Positions 1-6,447 of a stretch of 12,552 nucleotides of DNA are shown piece after piece. How positions within the stretch are numbered: position 1 is the first letter of the stretch; each line of letters begins with the position of its first letter. The position numbers and the translations under genes are program-made. Source of the stretch: Actinomycetota bacterium (GTDB lineage Bacteria > Actinomycetota > Actinomycetes > Streptosporangiales > Streptosporangiaceae); assembly GCA_003168295.1 (NCBI GenBank), contig PMST01000346.1:2995-15546 (forward strand), in the 5' to 3' direction. The notes beneath the pieces were generated by a model. The model saw only the letters and a program-made list of their open reading frames with translations, searched no databases and was not told the DNA's origin.

Positions 1-591
1 GCGGCGATGTTCATGACCGCCGAGTACCGGCGGCGCCTGATCCTCGTCACGCTCACCGCGGCTCCCCGGCGCGGCCGCGTGCTGGCCGCCAAGGCCGTCA
101 TCATCGGCACCGTCACGTTCGCGGCCGGGCTGGTCAGCGCCGCCATCGCCGTGGTGCTCGGCCAGCGGGTCCTGCGCGGCAACGGCGCCTACGTGTACCC
201 GGCGAGCTTGCTGACCCAGGTGCGGGTGATCGTTGGCACGGCGGCCGTCCTCGCGGTCGCCGCCGTCATCGCGGTCGCCATCGGGACGATCCTGAGGCGC
301 GGCATCGGGGCGGTCGCGGTGGTCGTCATGGTGATCGTCTTGCCTTACATGTTTACCGTGGCCGCGCCCATACTGCCGGTCGGCCCCGCCGACTGGCTGC
401 TGCGGCTCACCCCGGCCGCAGGGTTCGCCATCCAGCAGACCCTCGTCCAGTATCCGCAGGTCACCAACACCTACACCGCCGCCTCCGGCTACTATCCGCT
501 GCCGCCCTGGGCGGGCCTGGCCGTGCTGTGCGCCTGGGCCGCGCTCGCCCTGAGCCTGGCCGTCTTCCTGCTGCGCCGCAGGGACGCATGA
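1..591 (+). CDS. ABC-2-type transporter permease, C-terminal part (5'-truncated by window edge)
   Basis: The frame is open from base 1, so the gene starts upstream; the ATG at 7 is probably internal. The visible part begins with a short cytoplasmic segment (AEYRRRLILVTLTAAPRR) that matches the equivalent segment of the next gene (GEYGTGLILFTLTAIPRR). About four hydrophobic segments follow, at visible residues ~32-54, 75-98, 100-124 and 165-190, and the protein ends in the basic tail LLRRRDA. Segment order and the E-Y...LTLTAxPRR element resemble ABC-2-type export permeases of actinobacteria, which work with a separate ATPase; the substrate cannot be predicted. The stop codon overlaps the start of the next gene (ATGA), so the two permeases are probably co-translated and may form a heterodimeric pore. 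ABC-2 membership is inferred from architecture and paralogy. Confidence 0.8.
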   Translation, partial: AAMFMTAEYRRRLILVTLTAAPRRGRVLAAKAVIIGTVTFAAGLVSAAIAVVLGQRVLRGNGAYVYPASLLTQVRVIVGTAAVLAVAAVIAVAIGTILRRGIGAVAVVVMVIVLPYMFTVAAPILPVGPADWLLRLTPAAGFAIQQTLVQYPQVTNTYTAASGYYPLPPWAGLAVLCAWAALALSLAVFLLRRRDA

Positions 592-1412
592 GGCGCGCAC
601 CAGCGCGAGGCACGCGGCGGGCGGACCCGGAGTACGCGGGGCACGCGCTGCACGCGGAATGGACGAAGGCGCGCACCGCGGGCGGCACGATCTGGCTCCT
701 GCTCGCCATCATCGCCACCACCATCGCGGTCGGCAGCGCGGTGGCCACGGCGACCCGGTGCCCGGCCGCGGGCTGCGGCCAGGATCCGGCCAGGGTCAGC
801 CTCTCCGGCATCGACCTCGGCCAGGCGGTCGTCGCCATCCTGGCCGTGCTGGCGATCAGCGGCGAGTACGGCACAGGCTTGATCCTGTTCACCCTGACCG
901 CGATACCGCGGCGGACCACCATGCTGGCCGCCAAGGCCGCCATCCTGACCGGCCTGGTGACGGTGGCGGGCACGCTCGCGGTCCTCGGGTCGCTGCTGGC
1001 CGGGCGCCTCATCCTGCCCGGCCACGGCTTCATCCCCGCGCACGGCTACCCGCTGCTGTCCCTGGCCGACGGGTCGTACCTGCGCGCTGCCGCCGGGTCA
1101 GTCCTGTACCTCATCCTGGTTGGCCTGCTCGGGCTCGGCGTAGCCACCGCGATCCGGGATTCCGCCGTGGCCATCGGGATCGTCCTCGGCCTGCTGTACC
1201 TGTTCCCGGTCGCGGCAGCCGCCGTCGCGAACCCCCACTGGCAGCGCCACCTGGAGCAGATCGCACCCATGTCCGCCGGACTGGCCATCCAGGTGACAAC
1301 CGGCCTGCGCGGTATGCCGATCAGCCCGTGGGCGGGCCTCGGCGTGCTCGCCGCCTGGGCCGCGGGAGCGATGCTGGCCGGCGGCCTGCTGCTGCGCGTC
1401 CGCGATGCGTGA
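588..1412 (+). CDS. ABC-2-type transporter permease (second of a paralogous pair)
   Basis: A 274-residue membrane protein. The ATG at 588 overlaps the upstream stop codon as ATGA, which favours this start over the in-frame ATG at 528 lying inside the preceding gene. A basic cytoplasmic N-terminus (~33 residues, with the H-A-E-W-T-K-x-R-T element common before the first helix of such permeases) is followed by about six hydrophobic segments: the first at ~34-56, the second just before the E93-Y-G motif, then four more to the C-terminal LLLRVRDA. The cytoplasmic segment LILFTLTAIPRR and the ending WAGLxVLxAWAA...LLLRxRDA repeat the previous gene, so the pair arose by duplication. No ATPase gene follows; it is presumably upstream. 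Likely role: membrane half of an ABC exporter, substrate unknown. Confidence 0.85.
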   Translation: MRRAPARGTRRADPEYAGHALHAEWTKARTAGGTIWLLLAIIATTIAVGSAVATATRCPAAGCGQDPARVSLSGIDLGQAVVAILAVLAISGEYGTGLILFTLTAIPRRTTMLAAKAAILTGLVTVAGTLAVLGSLLAGRLILPGHGFIPAHGYPLLSLADGSYLRAAAGSVLYLILVGLLGLGVATAIRDSAVAIGIVLGLLYLFPVAAAAVANPHWQRHLEQIAPMSAGLAIQVTTGLRGMPISPWAGLGVLAAWAAGAMLAGGLLLRVRDA

Positions 1413-1563
1413 GCCGGGCCGGTCGGGCGAGTGATTTGGTCAAACCACCTGTCGACCCGATCCTCCCCGCCAGGCCGAATACCCCCCGGTAGATGGCAGT
1501 CATCTGAAATTCATGAGCTAACAGGTGCGGGCGGGGTTGACGGGGCCGCCAGCCTGCAGTGCG

Positions 1564-1581
1564 ATGCCCGACCGCGGGCAT
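1564..1581. terminator. Strong short hairpin, possible bidirectional terminator
   Basis: ATGCCCG at 1564-1570 and CGGGCAT at 1575-1581 form a perfect 7-bp stem around an ACCG loop. It sits 150 bp after the permease stop codon, in a convergent spacer, at the left edge of repeat copy A. There is no U-tract, which is usual for high-GC actinobacterial terminators, so a terminator role is inferred from position and stem strength only. Confidence 0.35.
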
Positions 1582-1680
1582 TGTGCGGGTGCGGTGGTCT
1601 CCAGTGCCACATGCCAAGTGTGAAAACGTCCCAGCCGCGCGACGGCTGACCATCGGAGCCACGCTCCAGCTGTGATGCCT
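1571..1680 (+). repeat. Dispersed non-coding repeat, copy A
   Basis: It aligns without gaps to 4868-4977 (copy B), about 73 of 110 positions identical by hand count. The best-conserved parts are TGTGCGGGT at 1582-1590 and the block 1601-1630 (26 of 30 identical), which includes GCCACATGCCAAGT. Differences fall on all three codon positions in the shared open frame of the - strand, which argues against protein coding. Both copies lie in the same orientation, each in a spacer between convergent genes. The nature of the element (small RNA, mobile-element remnant, recombination or terminator element) is unknown. Confidence 0.75.
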
Positions 1681-1933
1681 GTGTTATCACGTCGCACTGC
1701 GTGCGCCGGCCACTCGTCGGACCCGGGTGCACGAGGGAGCCCGGTGCGCGCTGATGGACCCGGTACGCAGACGCGAGTGTCCTGGTTCGGAAAGAACCCG
1801 GCCGGTGATGACCAGCTCCAGCCAGGGTCGATCTCCGCCGAAACCTCGTATCGCACGCTGTGCTCCTCTTTGTCGAGCGCCGGACTAGAGCGGGATGGCA
1901 GTCCGGCTTGGGTGTGAGCCAAACTAAGCTCTC

Positions 1934-3844
1934 TCACCATACGAACGGGATAAGGCGTTTGCGCCTGGATGCGTCAGACGTGCAGGCGGCATCTAGGGTC
2001 GCGGCAAGCTTTTCCTCGACGTGGATCCGGTGGATAAGGCTAATGAGAGGAATGAGAGCCAATGCTGCGATACTCAGCCAGTTCCCCAGTACGACGCCTA
2101 TTCCGGTTAGCGCCGAAATGAAGCCGAGATAGCTCGGATGCCGTACGAAGCGGTAGGGTCCTGTGGTGGTGACCGGCTGGTCGGGGCGCCCCGGTGTCTT
2201 GACGGACCACCACCGAAGAAAGATTCCGCTGCACATGATCAACAGGCCTATGCCAAACGTAATGATGCCTCCAGGGACCGATGCCGCTGGAACTTCCGCG
2301 GCGGCCAGTATCGCTATCGCGACCGCGACGATTGCGCCTAGAACCACGATGAGCAGGCTGGCGCGATTTGCCGAAGTCGCTGCCGGGCCCGTATTACGCC
2401 GGCGTCTGAGAACCTGCCATGCTTCTAGTACGGCCCAGCCCGCAATGGCACATATAAAGAGCAGCGCCGGGACGGTGTGCCCTGAGCTTGTTGTCTGGTT
2501 CGCGTTCGCTGATGGCGGCGCCGAGGCGCGCATGCACACGGCGGGTCCGCTGGCGACCAGAGTCGCGAGTGGGCAGGAAGCTATGCGGGGGTAGTACGGA
2601 CCCATGACGGCCGCCGCTGACGCTGATCGCCCGTTCGCCGGAACGTCCTGGACTGCCTCGCCGAAGTCGCGCTCGGCGAGCATGTTCCGCAGGTTGAGCT
2701 TGTACCGCTGCGCGGGCTGGGCGGCAGACAATGGCAGGAAGGTGACGCCGGGGATTCGTTCGATGGCGGCGCGCTGGGACTCTGTGCCGACGACAAAGGT
2801 GTAGTAGCCGCTGCCGTCGAGCGCGACCTGGCTGTCGTACCGGCAGCCGTAGTCCGCGGTTCCGCCCGGCAGGCGGTTTACCACTACAGGTACCGGCGGC
2901 TTGGCCAGGTCGATGCACAGCGACCAGTACCGCAGGTCCGTGCCGGGCTCTGGCCACGGGGTGGGGGCGGTACCGCTGGGCGTGGCCGGTGCTTTGGCCC
3001 GGATGACCAGCACGTCCCCGTTCCGCGGGGGGACGACAGTGGCTGACAGGTAGGCGATGTCGCTGTCGGGGGTGCCGCCCGCCCCGACCGGGTCCCTGGC
3101 GAACGGGACGATGGTTCCGGCTGCGCCTGACGTGGAAGCCTGGCCGGTGACCCCGCAAACAGGGGCTCCCTGGGCCACCCAGGGTATCGAGCAATACGAT
3201 TTCGGGATTTGATCCTGGCCACTTGCCGGGCATTGGCCCAGTTGCCTGGATTCGCCGTTGCGCGTGAGCGTAATAGCCGGCAGGGGTACCTGTCCGGGGC
3301 CGCCGTGCGCCGCATAGACACGGTAGAAGATCACGTCGGTGGTTCCGCTAGGCGTTCCGGCTGGCGCGAGGGGCAGCGTGTTGACCTGACCCGGCGCCAC
3401 GCTGGACCTCAGCGTTACCGTGAAGCTGCCGCCGGGGGGCGCTTTGCGCTGCCACGGGTTGACGCTGCCCGGGTCCGGCGCGATGCGGTAATCCGTCAGC
3501 GCCGATGCGATGCCGTTGGTGGTGAATGGCGAACCATCCGCGTTGTAGACAGCGATGGACATGTAGCGGCTGTTGGGGTATCGCCCAGCCAGCGTGACGC
3601 TCAGCCCCTGCTCCACGGGCACCGGCATTATCCAGTAATCCGAAGCCGTATCCGGGTTGCTCACGTTTACCTGGCTGTTCTCGGCGAGTGTGGCCTGGTT
3701 GAGTGCGACAGGCCAGGCGCAGCCCGAGGTAACCGGCTGCGGCTGGCTGGGTCGCGGGATTACCAGCACCACGGCGAGTGAAATGCCGACTGCGGTTACT
3801 GCGACCAGCGCCGACAAATACACGAGAGGCTTTCGGATTCGCAT
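1934..3844 (-). CDS. Secreted-domain / ICMT-like membrane methyltransferase fusion protein
   Basis: A 636-residue protein with an ATG start preceded by GGAGG seven bases upstream (CCTCC at 3852-3856 on the + strand). Residues ~6-28 form an uncleaved signal or anchor helix. Residues ~40-455 are predicted extracytoplasmic and rich in Pro/Gly/Thr/Ser; they include an N-terminal part with ...GRYPNSRYMSIAVYN... and DPGSVNPW, resembling the unassigned beta-rich domains found in DUF1254/DUF1214-type proteins (a tentative likeness). Then come membrane segments at ~457-478, 495-515, 525-545 and after 574. The C-terminal ~140 residues resemble isoprenylcysteine carboxyl methyltransferase/PEMT-type enzymes, with TTGPYRFVRHPSYLGF (R568-H569-P570), E610-E611 and the ending KRLIPFVW. 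The gene is divergent from a TetR gene with a palindrome between, so probably repressed by it. Its 3' part is visibly less GC-rich than neighbouring genes. The substrate is unknown; the methyltransferase assignment is by motif. Confidence 0.8.
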   Translation of the reverse strand: MRIRKPLVYLSALVAVTAVGISLAVVLVIPRPSQPQPVTSGCAWPVALNQATLAENSQVNVSNPDTASDYWIMPVPVEQGLSVTLAGRYPNSRYMSIAVYNADGSPFTTNGIASALTDYRIAPDPGSVNPWQRKAPPGGSFTVTLRSSVAPGQVNTLPLAPAGTPSGTTDVIFYRVYAAHGGPGQVPLPAITLTRNGESRQLGQCPASGQDQIPKSYCSIPWVAQGAPVCGVTGQASTSGAAGTIVPFARDPVGAGGTPDSDIAYLSATVVPPRNGDVLVIRAKAPATPSGTAPTPWPEPGTDLRYWSLCIDLAKPPVPVVVNRLPGGTADYGCRYDSQVALDGSGYYTFVVGTESQRAAIERIPGVTFLPLSAAQPAQRYKLNLRNMLAERDFGEAVQDVPANGRSASAAAVMGPYYPRIASCPLATLVASGPAVCMRASAPPSANANQTTSSGHTVPALLFICAIAGWAVLEAWQVLRRRRNTGPAATSANRASLLIVVLGAIVAVAIAILAAAEVPAASVPGGIITFGIGLLIMCSGIFLRWWSVKTPGRPDQPVTTTGPYRFVRHPSYLGFISALTGIGVVLGNWLSIAALALIPLISLIHRIHVEEKLAATLDAACTSDASRRKRLIPFVW

Positions 3845-3851
3845 CCTGGGC

Positions 3852-3856
3852 CCTCC
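3852..3856 (-). promoter_or_regulatory. Ribosome binding site of the ICMT fusion gene
   Basis: GGAGG on the - strand, seven bases before the ATG at 3844. It supports this start and thereby the N-terminal signal/anchor helix. Confidence 0.75.
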
Positions 3857-4027
3857 AATGGGAATAATGCTGCCTTAAAATGCGGTGGTTATGCCGGTGC
3901 TCTCATGCTCGATGGAACATTTCCTGGAACTGGATCTGGCTGGGCCGGGAGCGGCCGTGGAGAAACCTGGTCACCATGCCGCCGCCCCTGAGGACTGCCG
4001 GGGCGCCTCATGCTCTTCCCTTCAGGA

Positions 4028-4054
4028 TGATTGACTGACCTGGTCAGTCAATCA
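4028..4054. promoter_or_regulatory. Palindromic operator, probable TetR-family binding site
   Basis: Two perfect 13-bp arms, TGATTGACTGACC (4028-4040) and GGTCAGTCAATCA (4042-4054), flank a single central T. Long TGAC/GTCA palindromes of this kind are typical TetR-family operators. It lies between divergent genes and ends seven bases before the likely -10 of the regulator, so a bound protein should block that promoter and plausibly that of the fusion gene. A partial match to the core (CCTGGTCA) lies at 3966-3973. Confidence 0.85.
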
Positions 4055-4060
4055 GTACTC

Positions 4061-4066
4061 TATGCT
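4061..4066 (+). promoter_or_regulatory. Likely -10 element of a leaderless TetR-type transcript
   Basis: TATGCT fits the TANNNT consensus and lies six bases before the ATG at 4073, so transcription would begin at or next to the start codon. No Shine-Dalgarno sequence precedes that ATG. Leaderless messages of this layout are common in actinobacteria. The -35 region would fall inside the palindrome. Confidence 0.5.
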
Positions 4067-4072
4067 CAGTAC

Positions 4073-4822
4073 ATGCGTGGACGCAAACCGGTTCGACCGC
4101 TGACCGAGGTGGCTGACGCGGCGGTGGGGGTGTTTACCGACAAGGGGTTCCGGTCTGCCGGGATCTCGGATGTTTCGGCTGCCCTGGGGCTCAGCCACGG
4201 CGCGCTGTACACCTACGTGGACAGCAAGCAGGCGCTGCTGTACCTGGCGCTGCTGCGTGCGGTCCAGCCGGAGGCGGTGCACACGCTGGCGATTCCGGTG
4301 ACAGCTCGGCCGGCGCGGGAGATCGTGGCGCTGGTCAAGGCCTGGGCGGCTGGCCAGGCCGAGGCAGCCTGGCCAGCCGCCGCCCGGGCGTCCGGCTACC
4401 CGGCGACCCGGCTGATTGACCAGGAACTTGGCGGCATCATCGACGCGCTGTACGGCTTCATCGAGGGCCACCGGCAGGTGCTCAAACTAGTCGCGCGATG
4501 CGCCGCCGACCTGCCCGAGCTGGCCCAGTGGTACTTCGTGCAGCAACGCCGGGCCATGCTGGAGCAGCTTGGCGAATACCTGCGGCAACGGATCCGGGCG
4601 GGTGAGCTGAGCCCGGTGCCCGATGTGCCGGCCGCGGCCCGGTTCATCGTGGAGACCATCGCCTGGTTCGCCATGCACCGGTACGGGGATCCGGACTCAG
4701 CGATGCTCGATGACGACGCCTGCCGCCGCACCGTCCGCCATCTGCTGCTGACCGCGTTCCTCCCCGCAACTGGCGAGACCGCCTCGCAGGATGAAGGCCT
4801 GCAGCAGAACCGAGAACGCTGA
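4073..4822 (+). CDS. TetR-family transcriptional regulator
   Basis: A 249-residue protein. The N-terminal DNA-binding domain (~residues 8-55) shows the family pattern: a helix with A14...A17...VFTDKGF26, then the helix-turn-helix ISDVSAALGLSHGALYTYVDSKQALL (recognition helix ~residues 41-47, Y46/Y48, K52). Residues ~60-240 form an alpha-helical ligand-binding and dimerisation domain whose ligand I cannot predict. I prefer the ATG at 4073: the alternative in-frame TTG at 4031 lies inside the palindromic operator, and a -10-like TATGCT sits six bases before 4073. The gene is divergent from the ICMT fusion gene, the usual arrangement for a local repressor, and autoregulation is likely. The 3' end faces a convergent spacer with repeat copy B. 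Confidence 0.9.
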   Translation: MRGRKPVRPLTEVADAAVGVFTDKGFRSAGISDVSAALGLSHGALYTYVDSKQALLYLALLRAVQPEAVHTLAIPVTARPAREIVALVKAWAAGQAEAAWPAAARASGYPATRLIDQELGGIIDALYGFIEGHRQVLKLVARCAADLPELAQWYFVQQRRAMLEQLGEYLRQRIRAGELSPVPDVPAAARFIVETIAWFAMHRYGDPDSAMLDDDACRRTVRHLLLTAFLPATGETASQDEGLQQNRER

Positions 4823-4841
4823 GACAGCTGCCAGACGGGTC

Positions 4842-4866
4842 GGTCACCTCGGGCCCCATAGTGACC
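4842..4866. terminator. Inverted repeat just after the TetR gene
   Basis: GGTCAC (4842-4847) pairs with GTGACC (4861-4866) over a 13-base loop, starting 20 bases after the regulator stop codon in a convergent spacer. There is no U-tract. A terminator role is inferred from position. Confidence 0.35.
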
Positions 4867-4867
4867 C

Positions 4868-4977
4868 CGTGCGGACACTGTGCGGGTCTGACGGACCCCA
4901 GGGCCACATGCCAAGTATGAACACATCTGCCCTGGCCGCCGATTGATTATCGAGGCGACGATGCAGCTCTGACATCC
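4868..4977 (+). repeat. Dispersed non-coding repeat, copy B
   Basis: Ungapped partner of copy A at 1571-1680, in the same orientation, with an offset of 3297 bases. CTGTGCGGGT (4878-4887) and the block 4898-4927 are the best-conserved parts. Within it, GGGTC (4884-4888) and GACCC (4894-4898) form a 5-bp stem that copy A does not keep, so that hairpin is not a conserved feature. Like copy A it fills the spacer between convergent genes. Together the copies bracket the TetR/ICMT module. Confidence 0.75.
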
Positions 4978-5014
4978 GGCCGGGGTAACGGCCGCTCCCG
5001 GCAGCCGTGATGGT

Positions 5015-5401
5015 TTACCTGGCTGCCGGCCTGTCCGTCCGAGCATCGACGAGGAATGGCATCAGCGCTGGATCGATGAACGCCGTGGACGAATCTTGCG
5101 GGATTCGCACGATGAGCAGTATGACCAGCATTCCAGGGATGAGAGTCAAGCTGCTGGACAGTACGATCCCAGCCACCGCTAGCAGTCCCCCGGCCAGCAG
5201 GAGCATGGGCCGCCAACGAGTGCGCATGACGCGGGGGAGACGCATCAGGCCGATGACTGCAAGCAGCGCGCCAGTGCGGATCCACCTGTGGATCTGCCCA
5301 GTGGGTGCGAACCGCCCGAATCTCGGAGCCGCGTTCCTGCCTACGAGCTCGGCGGACGAGTTCCACACCACCAAGTTCCGCCGATGCGATCGGCGTCTCA
5401 T
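5015..5401 (-). CDS. Small hypothetical membrane protein
   Basis: A 128-residue protein. The ATG at 5401 has a near-ideal AGGAGG five bases upstream (CCTCCT at 5407-5412 on the + strand), so I prefer it to the longer frame starting at 5482. After a basic N-terminus come a weakly hydrophobic stretch at ~42-54 (RTGALLAVIGLMRLPRV) and two clear membrane segments at ~66-83 and ~85-99, then a ~28-residue hydrophilic tail. Small proteins of this layout are common in actinobacteria and have no assigned function; I see no catalytic motif. It lies downstream of the STAS gene on the same strand with a 143-bp gap and a hairpin between, so it is probably expressed separately or only partly by read-through. 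Confidence 0.7.
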   Translation of the reverse strand: MRRRSHRRNLVVWNSSAELVGRNAAPRFGRFAPTGQIHRWIRTGALLAVIGLMRLPRVMRTRWRPMLLLAGGLLAVAGIVLSSSLTLIPGMLVILLIVRIPQDSSTAFIDPALMPFLVDARTDRPAAR

Positions 5402-5406
5402 CGCAG

Positions 5407-5412
5407 CCTCCT
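5407..5412 (-). promoter_or_regulatory. Strong ribosome binding site deciding the start at 5401
   Basis: AGGAGG on the - strand with a five-base spacer to the ATG. No comparable site precedes the upstream alternative start. Confidence 0.75.
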
Positions 5413-5452
5413 GCGCGCGGCTCCGCTCTGTGTCCCCAATAGTACGCTTTTG

Positions 5453-5468
5453 CGCTCCTCGGGGAGCG
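5453..5468. terminator. GC-rich hairpin downstream of the STAS gene
   Basis: CGCTCC (5453-5458) and GGAGCG (5463-5468) form a perfect 6-bp stem with a four-base loop, 77 bases after the STAS stop codon. A second small stem, GCGTG/CACGC, overlaps its right edge (5466-5480). It may terminate the STAS transcript. No U-tract is present. Confidence 0.35.
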
Positions 5469-5544
5469 TGCCGCGCACGCAAGCTTGATACGGAACACCC
5501 ACCCCGCGACAGGGCCTACTGCTCTGGAACAACGGGAAGCCGGA

Positions 5545-6039
5545 CTAGGCAGCACCCCAGAAATCCGGGCGACCAGCGGAACGACCGCTCCCTATGGTCA
5601 CGGCTGCTGGCGAACCCGCCTCCGTGACCATCCCGTCAACGGCAGCGGCCACCGATTCCCCGGCCTTGGACGCCGCGAGCTTCGAACTGAACTTCGCCAG
5701 CCCAGCGCTGAACCCCGCCAAGCCGACACTCGGAAACACCGAGAACTCCCGGTCCCAGCGCGTCAGCAGCAACAGCCGGGTCACCGCTCCGCGCGGACCG
5801 GCCAGCAGCACATCACCGCCCGCCAGCCGGGCACGCTCCCGCGCACCCGCCAGCACCCCGAGCGAGCCGCAATCAATGAAGGCCAGATCAACCAGATCCA
5901 CGATCACCCAGGGCTCGCCGGACATCACGGCCGTGAGCCGAGCCGACAATTCCGCTGCGTCACTGATATCCACTTCGCCGCTCAAGGCCAGCACCGCACA
6001 GTCGGCGTAACCCGGCACACTCACAAAAGAACACGCCAA
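5545..6039 (-). CDS. STAS-domain protein, anti-sigma factor antagonist-like (BldG/SpoIIAA type)
   Basis: A 164-residue protein when started at TTG 6039, which has AGGAG eight bases upstream (CTCCT at 6048-6052 on the + strand); a start at TTG 6057 is also possible but would place AGGAG inside the gene. Residues ~8-105 form a STAS domain: strand VLALSGEVDIS, helix AAELSARLTAVM, strand WVIVDLVDLAFID, then the loop D56-C57-G58-S59-L-G and helix VLAGARERARLAGGDVLLAG. In SpoIIAA and BldG the residue after this Asp is the serine phosphorylated by the anti-sigma kinase; here it is cysteine. A ~55-residue Ala/Ser-rich C-terminal extension follows the domain. The family role is binding an anti-sigma kinase to free a sigma factor; no partner kinase gene is visible here, so it acts with products encoded elsewhere or lacks that role. 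Confidence 0.85.
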   Translation of the reverse strand: MACSFVSVPGYADCAVLALSGEVDISDAAELSARLTAVMSGEPWVIVDLVDLAFIDCGSLGVLAGARERARLAGGDVLLAGPRGAVTRLLLLTRWDREFSVFPSVGLAGFSAGLAKFSSKLAASKAGESVAAAVDGMVTEAGSPAAVTIGSGRSAGRPDFWGAA

Positions 6040-6447
6040 CGGGCCATCTCCTGACAACCAGCCAGGCGGGGTCTCGACCCGGACGGATAACTACCTAAGT
6101 CCTTCTACTAACGCTACTCCTGCGGTACCCCCACCGAAATAGCAGAAAGGGAATGCCCTGCCTATTAGTTGACTCTGAGGGCTGGGTCGGTGGGTTCCGT
6201 ACGCCCCCGTGCACCCGATCCACCGCTGAGCCCGGATCCACCCCGCAAATTCCCCGCTGTTCCCGATCGACTGCGACTGCGGAACTGCGACTGCGGAGGG
6301 ATCGGGGCCAACGGGATCCGTGGGGCGGCCGGGAGCGCGCCGGAACCGGAAGGCACAGGCCGACCGCGGGACGAACGTGCGGAACGAGCGGAAAAGCCGA
6401 TGGAAGGTCAGGTCAAGCACTTCGCTAGCCTGATCGCGCTGGATTAC
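6040..6447. other. Intergenic region without a convincing gene
   Basis: The spacer upstream of the STAS gene and downstream of the three-cysteine protein gene. Open frames exist on both strands (for example - strand 6091-6420) but have low-complexity, arginine/proline-rich translations and no supporting ribosome site. It contains a GGGTC/GACCC inverted repeat at 6069-6080 close to the STAS start and a 14-bp tandem duplication at 6271-6298. It should contain the STAS promoter, which I could not assign. Confidence 0.6.
6271..6298 (+). repeat. 14-bp tandem duplication
   Basis: CTGCGACTGCGGAA (6271-6284) is followed directly by CTGCGACTGCGGAG (6285-6298), differing only in the last base. It lies in non-coding sequence. 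The near-identity suggests a recent slippage event. Confidence 0.8.

Larger units (their letters stand above)
1413..1933. other. Convergent intergenic spacer without a convincing gene
   Basis: This spacer lies between the 3' ends of the + strand permease pair and the - strand fusion gene. Small open frames occur on both strands (for example - strand 1518-1940), but none has a good ribosome site or a recognisable product. It holds a weak AGATG/CATCT stem at 1491-1505, a stronger stem at 1564-1581 and repeat copy A (about 1571-1680). I recognise nothing in 1682-1933, whose composition is mixed and not clearly coding. Confidence 0.6.

Noticed and set aside
1715..1830. Possible group II intron or insertion-sequence end in the spacer (GAGCCCGGTGCG-like text)
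   Set aside because: No domain V fold, no reverse transcriptase or transposase frame, and no terminal inverted repeats could be traced.
1518..1940. 140-codon - strand frame covering repeat copy A
   Set aside because: It overlaps the end of the fusion gene, resembles no family I know, and the repeat part does not keep this frame's protein sequence in copy B beyond chance.
3891..4034. Possible 47-codon + strand gene in the spacer before the TetR gene
   Set aside because: No ribosome site, no codon bias, and its end runs into the palindromic operator.
4031..4072. Longer TetR N-terminus from TTG 4031
   Set aside because: The extra codons coincide with the operator and the likely -10 element; the family domain begins after ATG 4073.
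5402..5482. Longer N-terminus for the small membrane protein
   Set aside because: A strong AGGAGG precedes ATG 5401 and the added residues include the ribosome-site region.
6091..6420. 109-codon - strand frame in the gap
   Set aside because: Low-complexity translation, weak initiation context and no family features; likely a GC-rich shadow frame.
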